DNA of 64,000 bases, from contig NC_092672.1 in assembly GCF_964355755.1 (NCBI RefSeq), positions 6,324,001-6,388,000 on the forward strand, written 5' to 3'. Source of the DNA: Antedon mediterranea (lineage: Eukaryota > Echinodermata > Crinoidea > Comatulida > Antedonidae). The position numbers and the translations under genes are program-made. Under the pieces are notes generated by a model. It was not told the origin of the DNA and did no database searches. It worked only from the letters and a program-made list of their open reading frames with translations. Position 1 is the first letter of the stretch. Each line of letters begins with the position of its first letter. Shown in pieces: positions 39,775 to 52,689 of the stretch.

Positions 39775-42700
39775 ATGGTCGTTGGATGTGTAAAAATGTC
39801 GACCGAGTTAAGTGAACTTCAACAATATATGCTCAATGCATTGCTGGAATCGAATGTAAGTAAAGACGCACTTCTTATGGCAATCTCGAAATATTTCAGA
39901 AGATTTGAGGAAGATTGCATTCCTACCGGAGATTCAAGAGTCACAACAGAGAGTTCAAGAACTGACGTTCGTTCAGAAACTTATCTGGATTTAGATGCCA
40001 GGGAAAATGGAAACGAAAAAAGAGATTGTACGTTTATGACCGAAGAAAAGTTTGAACCGATGGAAGATAAACGGAAAAATGGGAATGTAGATGTGGAAGG
40101 AGAAGATGAGGATGAGGAGGAAGAAGAAGAGGAAGAAGAAGATGATGAAGAGGATGACTACACGTTACCTATCGATTCTCTTAACCACCAAGTGACACTA
40201 AAGGACCAGTTATTAAGGTAGACTTTTAATTTCTTTAACAACATTTTTGGAAAAATAGAATAGTTTACACATTGATTGTAAATGTTCATCTGTTCTTCTT
40301 TACCATCTAATTTCGTATTTGTTTACAACTGGTTTGATTCATACATTCAGTAGTTTAGACACTGTATATTTTATATTTATTTTTAAAAAACAAACTTGTT
40401 TTTAAAGGAGGAGAACAATAGAAGAACCAGTGATTTAACAAATGTAATCTTTAAATTGGTCGATTCTATTAACGTACAAATAACTTGCATTAATGTTTTT
40501 TTACATTCAAATACTAAAATTAATAGTATATTACAGGTATTATTAACATTTAAAAATTTATAGAAGTTACGTGGATATTTTGATTTATGAAATTATTTGA
40601 CATATTACTTTTTTGTAAAATAATTTTTTATTATATAAAATAATTATTATTAAAATAGTTATGATAGATATAATTTAAATTTCACATAAGATGCAACAAA
40701 AGAAAATAAAATAAAAGAAAATAGATACAATAAATCCATCATCATATTGTAATTCGATCAACTTGAATTTGTTTACTTTTCATTCTTTTTGAAACCAAAA
40801 TCATATAGACCTATACCACACACACGAATTGTGTATTTTATGATTAATTTAATAAAGAAACTCAAGTAATTTACTTTGGCGGCCCCATCAAACAAAAGAA
40901 ACAACGAAAGGTTGATACCTGGTGAGTATTTCAGTGGTTTTCTACTCAGAAGTGCAACCAGCCTAGCTAGCTACATCTCTACAAGGCACTTACTGGGATC
41001 AAACTGAAACACACATGGAAAAGAAGCCCAGTATAATAATACTAATTAAGTGACGACAGGTTTTGCCAAACAGCATACCAGTATTTTATAGTGCTATTAT
41101 AGTAAAAACAAGAACAAGAATTCATTGTATAGTTTTGTTGAATAAGAAAGTATAGACCAGCTCCACCCAGAATGCCTAAAATTAATTGTTCATACGCTTA
41201 GAATTATTCATAAACAGTATAACAACCTTTGTAAATTAGCACAAAACGTGGTAATGTTTAGTACAGTATAATATTATTAGAATATCCTAATTTTTTATTA
41301 AAAGCCGATAAGTATCATAACTTTAGAAATAGCTATTTTTAATGAAAATACAAGTTTAACATAATTGTAAATATTATAATAATAGGCCTATAGATGAATG
41401 CCAGATCATTTAATTTTCTTAATTACAGGTCCATAGTTTAATAATTCCTATTTGAAATAACATCTACTAGCTTTATTTAAAAAATAAACACCGTTGTTTT
41501 ATGACGAAAAATGCTGCATTGTGATTGGAAAGAAGTTTATTAGATAGTACTTAGACTCTAGTTATTCCATAACTAGGGTTATGGCCGACTGGGATAAATC
41601 ATCAACTTAGGTTATGGCTTAATTGCTAATAAATAAAAGAAGCATTGGTAAACCATTTGCTAATTTATAACTTTATCTTAAGCTGCAATCAGATAGACTC
41701 TACCTAATTTGCATATTTATATATCGCGTTCGTCAGGACTAGCAGAAATACATTTATATAACCTGATATTAATAATCTATATTTATAAAGTAATTTTCTA
41801 TATATTTCTAAAATAAATGGTGCCATATTGAATAATATTGGAGGAAACAAAACATCAAAATATCTTTTCTTCAATATGGACTTTGGCCAATTCGTCTTGT
41901 TTTTCACATCTGCAGCAATACGCATGTTTAGCTGCTATTCCCACAAAGAATATTCCATTTTTAATATCGGAAATTATTATTTTTTAAATAATAAAATAAA
42001 CCTCCTTTATGTAAAATAGAATGTTAATACTTAATACTAGAATAATTCATTGATTAAGAAAAATAGAGCAATGTCAAATGTGAAATAAATAGGTGATAGG
42101 TAGTTGATTCATTGCATTAAATGTTTAAGTTTTCCTAAAATATAATGAAATATTCTAAGCTGTTTGCATCTGGCTGTTAATCACAACAGTAAATACGAAC
42201 TGTGGACCCGGCTAGGTAATCATAAACCTAAAGTAAACACTTATCCTATCAAACAATAACTTATAACAAAATATATAACGTCCAAAACCAACTTGGTCAC
42301 CTATTAACTATTAACGAAACTTGTTACTTAATTATTAACAATACGGGATTTTGCTGGCGGTGTTTGCGATGAAAACATTAATAGTTACTATTACAATAAT
42401 ATTTATAATAGCTACTGTTTGACAAATTATTATTCGTAAAGGTAAACAAAATAAAAAAGAAATAAATATATGTTACTGACACATTTATTACTAAGTAGCC
42501 TTATTACTACTTGATGATTATTTCTTTTAATGAATTATATAATTTTATATATAGCGACTTTTTCTCATTCTCACAGATTTCCTCATCTGTATCGTTTCAA
42601 ATTAATTAATTAAATTTCTGTATATCACCGGGCGGTTTCGAATTAATGTTCATTGCCTAATGTGTTTATATATATATATTCCTATGAAAAAAATAATAAA

Positions 42701-45700
42701 AATAGTTATTGTTCTTGCACAAGCCATTAACAAATATCATAATTTTTTAAAAAAATTAACCGGACGCCTGTGCGATTTTTTATTTAATTTAACTGTATAG
42801 GTTAAAAAATGCAACTCAATTTTGTTCAAGTCTTTACCAAGATAGTAATGCAATATAGTATTACTTCAATAATAATAATTGCAATAACAATTCTAAATAT
42901 TTGTTTCATAACAATATTGGTCGTCCAGACAAGAGAAGTGGTATGGCGTCGATAAATACTCAAAACCTTTTTTCCTCCGCGTAAATTAAAGTATCATTTC
43001 GAGATTTGCGTCTAACAATATCTCAAACATGATTGAATTAGTGCTTCAAGTCGAATAAGCGGTGTTTAATAATCGCCACACCAGACTATACGTATTCTAT
43101 AAATGCCGCTATAAAGAACGCCTGGTTCCCACTTGAAATTAACTTATACAGTAATTTGACCAATCCCGACGCGATGGATCATCCAAATTCCCCTTGTGAT
43201 TGGTCAACTTATGTTGTTCCTACTAGTATTACCATACGTCGTTGCGTACAAATGGGAACCAAGCTTTGTCTCATGTACCTCATAAATGTGTACAGTATTA
43301 GTATGGTACTTAGCTTACATTTTATTAGAAGACGTTTCAATTCAAGTTAATATGTAATCTTTTGAGATTTTTCACACAAAATTATAGACAGTTTTAATAA
43401 ACTGAAATGTCATCATTTTTTTTATTAATATTTTGAAAATAGTTGGTATTAAGCCTATGCCTTTATTGATTTTCATAACGCGAAGAATCTGCCAAACATC
43501 ATGGTAAAACAAATTCGAGTACTCCTATCTTTTTCAACAAAATAATTTCATTTACTTTCTGGAGTCAATAAAACAATTACAATCACAATCACGATTTCAG
43601 ACATCCTGTTGGTGTGTTACTCAACATCTTGGGTTTCCTCACATGACCAGCAAACGATGTCACCAGATCACCTGGTCACCCAATGACAACTCATATTTAC
43701 TGTTAACAATGTTTAAGAAATGTTTTCCAAGATTCTTTCATAATATTAACTTTTGTCTGTGGCCAGAGGCAAATTGGTATTTAGACTGCTATGTTGATTG
43801 GAATGTAATTAGAAAGAAGCTGTCGAATGGTGTTTCTTAAATACGCTGTCAGAACTTTGAAGATTGAGTCAATGAAAGACAAGTTGTAATCGGCTATCGT
43901 ACTTCGTCAATACATTATTGCTAATTCGTGAAAACACTCTTCACATTAAACTCTTTCTATTATCAATGAATTCCCGCGACTTTGGTGAATCTTTCCTACT
44001 TTTCTCAAAGTTACCATACTCATTCTCCACATTCTTAAATATAAAGATGGATTGTCCCCTAAATAAAATCAGTGTTATTAAAGATACGCCTATTCACATT
44101 CTTATGAAAAAATCGGGCAAAAATAATTCCACTTTTGAAAAACCAAAATAGGCCTAAACGAAAAAAATAACTAAAAGCCATTGTCTGACAGGTAATTTAA
44201 CTATTTTTTTGCTTTAAATGACAGATTTTCTGATAAACTAATTTTCTACTGTTATTCCGATCAAATTTTTTTTGAAAAAAAGTTTTGCCATGAAATATGT
44301 ATCATTTCAGGTGAAATTCTTCGCATAACATTTAATGTTTACAATTCAGTTTAAAACCTAAATTGAAGGAAACGAAATGTTTGTTTGTAAAAAAATAAAT
44401 TCCTTATATAAACTTGTATTTAATGTACAGTATACGATTTTATGATGTTAAACTATTTTTGTAACCAGAGGCAAATTTCTGTATAAATTAAAGTGCTGAT
44501 GGAACAAGTTTTTGAAAAGTCAGTAAACCCATCAACCAATATCAAACTTTCAAAACTATCAACATTTGAGGAGGATGGATGGAACATTAAAAATAATAAC
44601 TATTCAAACAGGGCATTTAAAGATTTTAAAAGTTCAACGTTGATTGCTTATGTCCCTAACCATTACAGATACGCACTTGGAAGATCCGAGTTGCACGTTT
44701 TATTCGACTATCGAGGCATATACGTACCTATGTCTTATATCGTGTCTTTATTTGAATTTACTCATTCAATATAGGTTACAATACATTATTTGAAACCAAA
44801 CTAAATTAATATTATTTTTGTACATTGCTAGGGAGGATCCATGGAGGGTTGCCAAGGTAATCAAACATTATATGCAGCAGCATAACATCCCGCAACGTGA
44901 AGTGGTGGACGTAACAGGACTCAATCAAAGTCACCTGTCGCAACACCTCAACAAAGGTACACCAATGAAGAACTCAAAAAGAGCTATGCTCTACTCCTGG
45001 TATGAACGTAAACAAAAGGAAATACTAACGCGTAAGTTGCACATTTTTGTTAAATAAATCTTGCACTATAATGATGGAGTCGTTGAGTCTTCATCATGAT
45101 TGGAGACAATCCTCAATCCGTTTTCCAGGCCGATTTTAGTAAGTTATCATATCTAGTGACAATAAACAGCCTGTAGTATCGTGTCTGCTGATGACAACTT
45201 ACAATCCGAAAAATCTCATACATTACCTCTGTTGCACCTTTCACACCAAACACCGTGAATAAACTCCGAAACACCGACGTGTAGCGGAATTCTTATTTTA
45301 TTTTATTTTATTTTTATTTTATTTTATTTTATATAAAAGGGTATATAAAAGGGCATATGACCATAAGCATCTTTAAGATAGCAAAATAAAAATTTGCCGT
45401 ATGGTTCACCCTCTACAACTAAAATATCATTGAATATTTGAATTTGTAATTCTTATTTGAACCACTTCAACGTATATCACTATGAGGATACACTCGTTTC
45501 TTTATTTCAGAATTCAGTCGACCACAATCGGCTCCTCTTGAACAAGAAACAGAAAGCCAAATAGCAGTGCACGGGAGAAAAATTAAGCGGAATCGATTTA
45601 AATGGGGGCCAGCATCACAGAGCATTCTTTATCGGGCTTATCAACATAACCGAAACCCAAGCAAAGAGGAACGAGAACAGCTAGTCGCAGAATGTAACTC

Positions 45701-48700
45701 GTAAGTATGTTTGCAATGGACTGTAGTAGGTCATACAGTTAGTATAAGAGTTGTCGACGTAGCTTCTATTTATGCAAAAAAAAAAAAAAAAAACACACCA
45801 AAAAACGCATTTTATTTGTAATAATTTTGTTCAGTTATTTCCTGCTAGATAACTACAATTTTAAGACACCTCAATTAAGGGGACATTTTTCCGTGAACAA
45901 AATTAATATTTTAATACACAGCGAACTCCTAATCAAGGGACGCACTCTCGTTGTTTGCGCTGTTACTATTTTGTTAATGTAAGCCAAAATGATTCTGTTT
46001 TTTTGTGTGTACTGTACCAAAATCCCTGATTAAAAGGACGGATTGTTTTTCTTGTTAGAGCCGAATGCATACAGAGGGGTGTTTGCCCGACGCAGGTTAA
46101 CGGACTGGGTGCGAATCTTGTTACAGAGGTGCGCGTGTATAATTGGTTTGCAAATCGTAGAAAAGAGGAGGCGTTTAAGAACAAACTAGCAATGGAAAGT
46201 GCTCATCAACAAGTGCTAACATACCATCAACAGCAAATACAACCAGGTAAATATCTCATACATACAAACATACAAACATAGTTGTTTTATCATGTTTATA
46301 GTATGCACATTTATGATGGTATCTCTACGCAAAAATTAATTTTGCAGATATCTGAAATAAATACCAAACATCTATCTATCAAAACAAAAACTGAAATAAT
46401 CTAACTCTATTAATCAATCAATCAATCTAAAACGTCAATCAATCAAATATCAATCATTCATCACTGATTTAATAATGTCTATCGAACAACAAAGTTATTT
46501 GATTAGCCAATCAATCAATCAATCAACTCAACAACAAAAGCATTATCGTAACAATAATATTTTTCAATCAAATAATCAACTTTTCACCCAATTATTGTTG
46601 TACCTAATCAATAAACTAATCAACTAATATCGTAACTATTCAATATGAATTTCCAAATCTATCACTTATTCAGATTGATCAATCTCTACTATAATGAATA
46701 GTAATTAACAAAACTATTAATCAGTCAATCAATCAATCCATTAATTGATGATCAATTTATTAATCAATCAATATATGAATCGATATATCAAAATTACAAT
46801 AAATTAAACTAAATAAATCAATCAATCAATAAATCGACTATTAAAAATCAATAAACTGATCAATATCAATCAATATTTCAGCAGGTAGTACGGTAGAATC
46901 GATGTCTCTCGATACGGTGACAGACATGATGGTAGAAAGCAATAATCACCAGGGTACAACCACAGCAATCATACATCCATCAGGGTCAACGAACCTTCTG
47001 ATAGGGGGTAGCCACATAGCCTCGTTATCAAATATGGACACCAGCCATCTTGGGGTCCAACATGACAACCACCAACCAAAGCAACCAATGATCAACTTCC
47101 CGGCTACTCACCAAATGGTTAATGTAAGTATAAATGATTGTTCACACGTCACAAGAGTTAATCATGAATAGAACAACGAGCTGTTCCGAGTCATATCCGA
47201 GTCTTACCCGATTTAAGAGCTCACTTGATCGGTTAACTCTCTTATAACTCCGATATAATGTCCGATCTGTACCACTGATATAACTACGATTTAAGAGCTC
47301 ACTTGATCGGTTAACTCTCTTATAACTCCGATACAATGTCCGATGTACTGTACCACTGATATAACTCTGATTAGTAGCATGTAACGTAACCACACACGTT
47401 TGAACGCAAAACAAGTTCAACCTATTCATTGGGTGTATTTAACTCCGATACAGAAAAGAGTTGTAACCATTAACTTCAGTGACAAGTTAGAGATAGAGTT
47501 GCAACATTTTCACAACACTGTTGTTTTTGTAGTCTCAACTTGTACATTAATGTTAAAACAGAGCGTAAAATAATACTCCATATAATTTTATAATTAAACT
47601 AAACTAAAAATTATATACGTACTAAATACTAGCAACTTGGAAATGTTTATACACGTATAATGTCAAAGTAATAATGGTAAGTTAAAACAGGGTGTAAAAT
47701 AATAATGAAATAAGTTATTCATTTTGTAAATAAACTAAATACTGAACTAGTAATATGGAATATTAATCTAAGTATAGTATTATTAAAGTGTATCAATAAA
47801 CTACATAAAACCATTCTAACTTATTTACTTTATAAATTAATAAGAATTAATTACTAATAATCAAATGGCATCTACAATTTTAATAACACATTTCATTCAT
47901 AGATTATTCATTAATCATATAAATTGCCAATACTTATTAGGACCAACTAATCTCTCTGAATAAATAAATGATCAAAATGCCAAAATTAATGTTTACTTAA
48001 AATTATAAGTGACTTGTCTCTTATAAGCTAATTAACAAAACACTCCACATACAGTCTATACCATATGTGCCATTTAAAATGTTGCTTAAAGGGTCTTTCA
48101 CACCTGTTCCGACACGGTTCCGGTCCGGCGAATCGACCATCAATGTTTCGTTTTCACGACGCTCCACGCGGCTATGCGCCAATCGATATGCGCGTAACCG
48201 CGTGAAAACGAAACATTCACGTTCGATTGGATTTTCCGGCGCCTGACCGGAACCGTGCCGGAACAGGTGTGAAAGACCCTTAACTCAATAAAATAAATAC
48301 ATATGTATAAAAGTGTATTAATTGTTCAAAATAAAAGAATAAATCATAAGTATTTTAAAATGATATGCGAATGTGAATACTACAAACAAACACTGCAGTA
48401 ATTAATTTTTTAATAAACAGATGAATTGTAAATCATTTTGACTTTGTTTATTGAACAGATGTTTAATTAATAAATCATTAATTTTTGTACTAATTATTGA
48501 AGGTGGCACAACCAGCAAATGTGTTGTGCTTCGAGGGCCCACAATATGCTCTGTATATATTAGAAGAGCTCTTGACGGGTCACAAACAACAAACGTTTTT
48601 GGCTCAAAATATTTTTTCAAATCTTTTATTTATTCAAATGTCTGCTAAATATAAACCAAAAAGATATAAAGTGTCTTGTCTACTTTGGGACAAAAAAAAT

Positions 48701-51534
48701 ATGATGAGCCCGTGGACATGATGATGCGATATCACTACCATATTTGGGCATATAACTACCATGTTTGGGCACATCACACTAGTTTGATAGTGTACACAGA
48801 GCTTCAGTTCCCACCTACTAGGAGTAATTTAACCAATCACACACAATTCACTAATTATCACGTTTGCTCTGGATTGCATCATGAGAACCTAACTTTCATG
48901 GTTGACAGACAGTGGAGTTTAATGCTATTAAAGAATGGAATAATTTACCAACTAACATTAAGGAATCACAAACTGTTTGTTGTTTTAAAAGTAAAGTTAA
49001 AAAGTATCTACAGGAACGTAAACTAGCTCTAGAAACTATTTAATAAGCGCTTCTTCTATTTTTGATGTCCTATTGTTGTTTTTTTTAGTAATTTTTATAT
49101 GTTTCATTGTTTGTCTTTTTTGCTGTTCTTTCAAAGGACCTCATTGGAAACAAGTCCGTAGAGGACTTTTATGAGTTATCCTTGGCATCTCCTTTCTTGT
49201 ATTATTCTTGGTTTTTTATATTTGCTATTTTTAATTGTATGTCTGTGATATTTTATGTACTGATGCCGAAATAAATCAAATCAAATCAAATTCAATTCAT
49301 TCTGTTCATCTCAGCATTTAAATGGTTTTTATTGAACAATTTATATTGGGAACATTTTATCTGGTGTTGACAACTATTCTATGAATTTAAATTCCGAAAT
49401 TCATTTCTAAAAAAAGTTTTTTCTTTTCAGACGACAAATAAACTCCCGCCAGTGAGTAGTTTATCAAATTCTTCTTACAATTCTACAACAGCCCAGCTCT
49501 CCCTTCCAAACTTACTCCAGATGCCGAACACACAGATCATGCACCAACCTTCCCATCAGCCCTCTATGAGGAGTCAAGGGCAGACTACCGTTCTGGGACT
49601 TCTAAATGCCTCAAGCCATCATGGCCAGTGTAAGTGATAAAACAGTTAATGCTAATTAAACATTTTAGTTTCACTAATTTGTAATTAAAATAGTTTTTAC
49701 GACCACAAATTTATTTTAAAATCATATGTTTATGTTGTTACAGTCAGACTACTACTATTGAAGTCAAATTTGAAATGACTAGCCTATGCCTTAAATGCAG
49801 ATGTACAAATATGTATAAAGTTCTATTAAACACCTAATTTAAAATAAAAAAAACAAAATATAAAATACACACTGTACTACCTCTACTGGTCATTGTAATT
49901 AACTGCATATTTTAACCAAAGAGTGAAATAGTGTCGTAACAAACAAAAGAGAGAAAAAAATTTTTTTTTCCAAAAAATAGATAACATGCAAATATGATCA
50001 ACCATCATTAATGTTACTTTCTATTGGCACGATGAATTAATTATTAAAATAAATTTTTCTCTGAGCATGGTTCACTGTGCATCTAGTAACTCTCTGCGAC
50101 AGAATAAAGGCACATTACATGTAATGGTAGGCTTTGATGATATATTGTGTATTGTGTGGCACACTGAAACAATTAATTTACTGTATGGTCAACTGTGCCA
50201 ATATCCTCAAATCAAAATATTGACTGCGAAAATGGAAGATACTAATTTAAACAGTAAAGTATATTCTATTCTTTAGCTTTGAGCCAAGCACATCAGATTC
50301 AGCGAATCACAGGAACCAACATGAGTGGTAACAGCATGTTGATGGTGCAACAACTGCAGCAGATCAACGACCAGAGCCAGCCAATCAGAATGGCTCAGCC
50401 AACGCAGCAACACCAATCACAACACCAGACACAGCAACATAGTTTGTGTATGCAACAGAATTTTCTTCAACAACTCCATAATGGTGAATATTAAAACCGT
50501 AAAGCTCTGTCCACACTATCAAACTAGTTCGACAAAAAATGTGGATGTGCCCAAATATGGTAGTGATATGCCCATATATGGGCTGCTGGGCACATTACAT
50601 TTTGTTGTCAAATAAAGTGTAGACAGAGCTTGAAATCATCAAGATGGCAGGACCTTTTCATTGCAATCATTTAACAGATAACAAGCTTGCCAGGGAATGA
50701 CCAACTTTAACAGAGGTTTTCTACAATGTTGGTCTTTATTTGGAGAGGCAGACCATTACCACATAACAATTACATCATTACTGTTGTTTTTTCAGCACTG
50801 AATAACAATCAGACCAAACCGTTGCAACCGGTCAGTCATTTTCAGATTCAACTACCAACTCAGCAGCCCCAGCAGCATATTCCCCAGCAGATAACAAGCT
50901 TGCCAAATAACGTCATGGGGTCTGGCCCACCCCTCACCATGACGACTATGACAACGGTGAATCCAACGCAAATCAGTCAATTACAACAACACATGATGGC
51001 AGCAAAACGAATGGCTAATGGAGAGATTAAGTCAGTCAAAAATACAGGTGAGATTGCTATACAAAAATTCATAACTATGTTAATGAAAAGTTACTATTGT
51101 TGATTTCTTCCTTTGCTTTTATTATTTTTTCCAAGCACACTCTACATTTCAAGAGTTCTTTTCCAAGCTAAAGTTGTCATATCATTTATTCTGATGTTGG
51201 ATTTGGCAACTGCACCTGGGAGAGGCAAAAGTAATAACTGTACTGACATATACTGTACACTGTATTTTACAATCTGTTTTTATTAATTTTATACAGTTAA
51301 TCCGTTTGTTTGGGCTCATACCTATATTTACTGGTACATTATGTACTTTTTAAAATTTGCAGAATAAATATTATTATAGACTGTAACTTCATAATCTGTA
51401 TTTTGACAGGGATGCTTGCAGATCACGCATTAGAGTGCAGGACAGACACAACAGCAATATCACAGTCAGACTCTAAATCCAGAGGAATAAACAACAATAC
51501 AACCATTCACAATAGTTGCTCTATGACATCTTAA
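39775..51534 (+). CDS. HNF1: HNF1 homeobox transcription factor (complete)
   Basis: HNF1 proteins dimerise and bind DNA through a POU-specific-like domain and an atypical homeodomain; in vertebrates they act in liver, gut, pancreas and kidney. Coding exons: 39775-40217, 44832-45031, 45511-45700, 46059-46246, 46882-47123, 49431-49629, 50277-50483, 50796-51047, 51410-51534; 2046 nt, 681 aa. Domains: N-terminal dimerisation helix (about 8-41, [13 protein letters not shown]), acidic tract (about 108-128), POU-specific domain (149-214, [20 protein letters not shown]), homeodomain with the long HNF1-type insertion (about 238-322, containing [20 protein letters not shown]), then a Gln/Ser/Thr-rich transactivation tail. 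The start is the first in-frame ATG after a stop at 39643 and has a strong context (A at -3, G at +4); the ATG at 39796 is an alternative. The paralogue split HNF1A/HNF1B is vertebrate, so I use HNF1. Exon 5 has a CAGCAG double acceptor. Confidence 0.96.
40218..44831. other. HNF1 intron 1 (4.6 kb)
   Basis: The largest HNF1 intron. It is AT-rich with comparatively few recognisable repeats; a small inverted-repeat element lies at 43120-43268. The open frame 44493-44774 just before exon 2 has no recognised family. Enhancers are plausible here but nothing in the sequence proves one. Confidence 0.6.
43120..43268. mobile_element. Small inverted-repeat element in HNF1 intron 1
   Basis: Left end GCCTGGTTCCCACTTG is complementary to the right end AAATGGGAACCAAGC. 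A partial relative (AGCTTGGTTCCCACTAG) is at about 25383-25418. No coding capacity. Confidence 0.5.
45293..45335. repeat. (TTTTA)n microsatellite (HNF1 intron 2)
   Basis: TTTTATTTTATTTTATTTTT array followed by a doubled TATAAAAGGG. Confidence 0.8.
45860..45955. repeat. Single dispersed unit related to the ~76 bp array (HNF1 intron 3)
   Basis: TCAATTAAGGGGACATTTTT, CCGTGAACAAAATTAATATT, TTAATACACAGCGAACTCC and AATCAAGGGACGC follow the same motif order as the array at 14989-15712. Confidence 0.5.
46400..46880. repeat. (ATCA)n-rich simple-sequence region (HNF1 intron 4)
   Basis: Many interrupted AATCAATCAATC runs lead up to the exon 5 acceptor at 46881. Confidence 0.75.
47136..47431 (+). mobile_element. 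Interspersed element family E1 (HNF1 intron 5) with internal duplication
   Basis: Begins GTTCACACGTCACAAGAGTT, ends ACGTTTGAACGCAAAACAAG. An ~80 bp segment containing CTCACTTGATCGGTTAACTC occurs twice (about 47215-47290 and 47291-47371). An inverted relative lies at 51808-52025. Confidence 0.55.
48086..48283. mobile_element. TTAA-flanked foldback MITE, family T3 (HNF1 intron 5)
   Basis: A 198 bp palindrome with TTAA on each side. Ends read AGGGTCTTTCACACCTGTTC and its complement; the interior has GGTTCCGG, CGCCAATCGAT and ATGCGCGTAACCGCG. It is strikingly GC-richer than its surroundings. Confidence 0.75.
48668..48805. mobile_element. MITE family M1, copy 11 (HNF1 intron 5)
   Basis: Diverged left arm, clear core CACTACCATATTTGGGCATA and right arm TTTGATAGTGTACACAGAGC. 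Confidence 0.75.
48811..49294 (+). mobile_element. LINE 3' fragment in HNF1 intron 5
   Basis: A frame reads [19 protein letters not shown], then [11 protein letters not shown] and a stop: the tail of a CR1/L2-like polyprotein. The UTR ends in a (AAATC)n-type repeat, AATAAATCAAATCAAATC. It abuts an M1 copy at its 5' side. Confidence 0.75.
50500..50631. mobile_element. MITE family M1, copy 12 (HNF1 intron 7, close to a donor site)
   Basis: Begins TAAAGCTCTGTCCACACTATC and ends GTGTAGACAGAGCTT. It starts 16 bp after the last base of HNF1 exon 7. Confidence 0.8.
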
Positions 51535-51807
51535 CATGCCAAAAAAACCTTTTCATTATAGATTATAGTTGATTTATACAACTGTGGTGACCAAATGGTT
51601 GACAAAAAGGGAGAGTGCAAAGGAAGTCTTTTGGAAAGGGCTGGGTCAATGCTGGTGACCATTCAGCGACCTTAAGGTCGGTGCTTCCCAACGGATAAGT
51701 TTTATGGAGTACCACTAACAAATTAATATATACAAAAAATACATGATAAAAGCTATGATTACACTCCCTTTCCTTTATCAGAGTTAAATATGGTCAATTT
51801 TTTGTGT

Positions 51808-52025
51808 TAAACTTGTTCTGCGTTCAAAGGTGGTCTAACATTACAACGGATATAACTCTGAAACCTATCGGAGTTAGATCATAAGTAAATCATAGTTTGT
51901 ATCAGAACGCATGCAGTATAAGAAAGTTAACCGATCACACAAGCACATGGTTTTAACTTGGATATGATTCAGATCAGCTTAAATCCATTCTATGCATGAT
52001 TAACTTTTGTGAGTGTGAACAACAC
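51808..52025 (-). mobile_element. Interspersed element family E1, reverse copy (HNF1 3' UTR)
   Basis: Read on the minus strand it starts GTTCACACTCACAAAAGTTA, contains GTGATCGGTTAAC and ATAACTC-like motifs, and ends TTTGAACGCAGAACAAGTTT, matching the intron 5 copy. Confidence 0.55.
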
Positions 52026-52531
52026 TGTTCCAACAATATAACTTCATATAACGAACAGGGTCAGTTTAAAGCTCACATTCTTCTGGTCCAGCATACTTTA
52101 ATTGCAACCAAGAAAGTTCACCATCTTTATACAATTTAGTAGTAGCTATATCACTAGTAGTCCTTTCTCAAAAGTGGTGCTTCATAAAATAGTGTATTGT
52201 GCTATGTTGTAAACAGTGGTAATATTTAGTGCAAATGTGTATATATGTTTGCAGATCCTGTAATTAAGAAGAATTGGTAGCATAAATTAAATGAAATACA
52301 GTTTCTTATCAATATTTAATAATTATGTAAAATCATATTTTAAAATTTAAGTATTAAAGTACAACTGAAAAGGTATGGACTTCAACTCCTTTAAAAATAA
52401 CCTATAAACTCCTATTCTGGAGAAACGATTTGTTACCATTGTGGCTTGTGTATATGGACTGTTAAGAAATGTTGCATTTACTGGGACTAGGCAAAACACC
52501 TAAAACAAGGCTTGGTATTATGCATGGGTGC

Positions 52532-52689
52532 ATGGGGGTGATATCCTGTTAATGGCATACCAGGCCAAAGTGTGTACATGCTGGTGGATGTGTTCTAATG
52601 TCACAAGTGTATGGGAGTGATATCCTGTTAATGGCATACCAGGCCAAAGTGTGTACATGCTGGTGGATGTGTTCTAATGTCACAAGTGT
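52532..52689. repeat. 79 bp direct duplication (HNF1 3' UTR region)
   Basis: Two nearly identical copies, 52532-52610 and 52611-52689, each with GATATCCTGTTAATGGCATA and GTGTTCTAATGTCACAAGTG. Confidence 0.85.

Noticed and set aside
44493-44774. 93-codon frame just before HNF1 exon 2
   Set aside because: It stops before the exon 2 acceptor and cannot join it in frame as a first exon without an unsupported junction. No family resemblance.
48676-49026. 116-codon frame in HNF1 intron 5
   Set aside because: It runs from an M1 MITE into a LINE fragment in the wrong frame; the LINE frame reads [11 protein letters not shown] instead.
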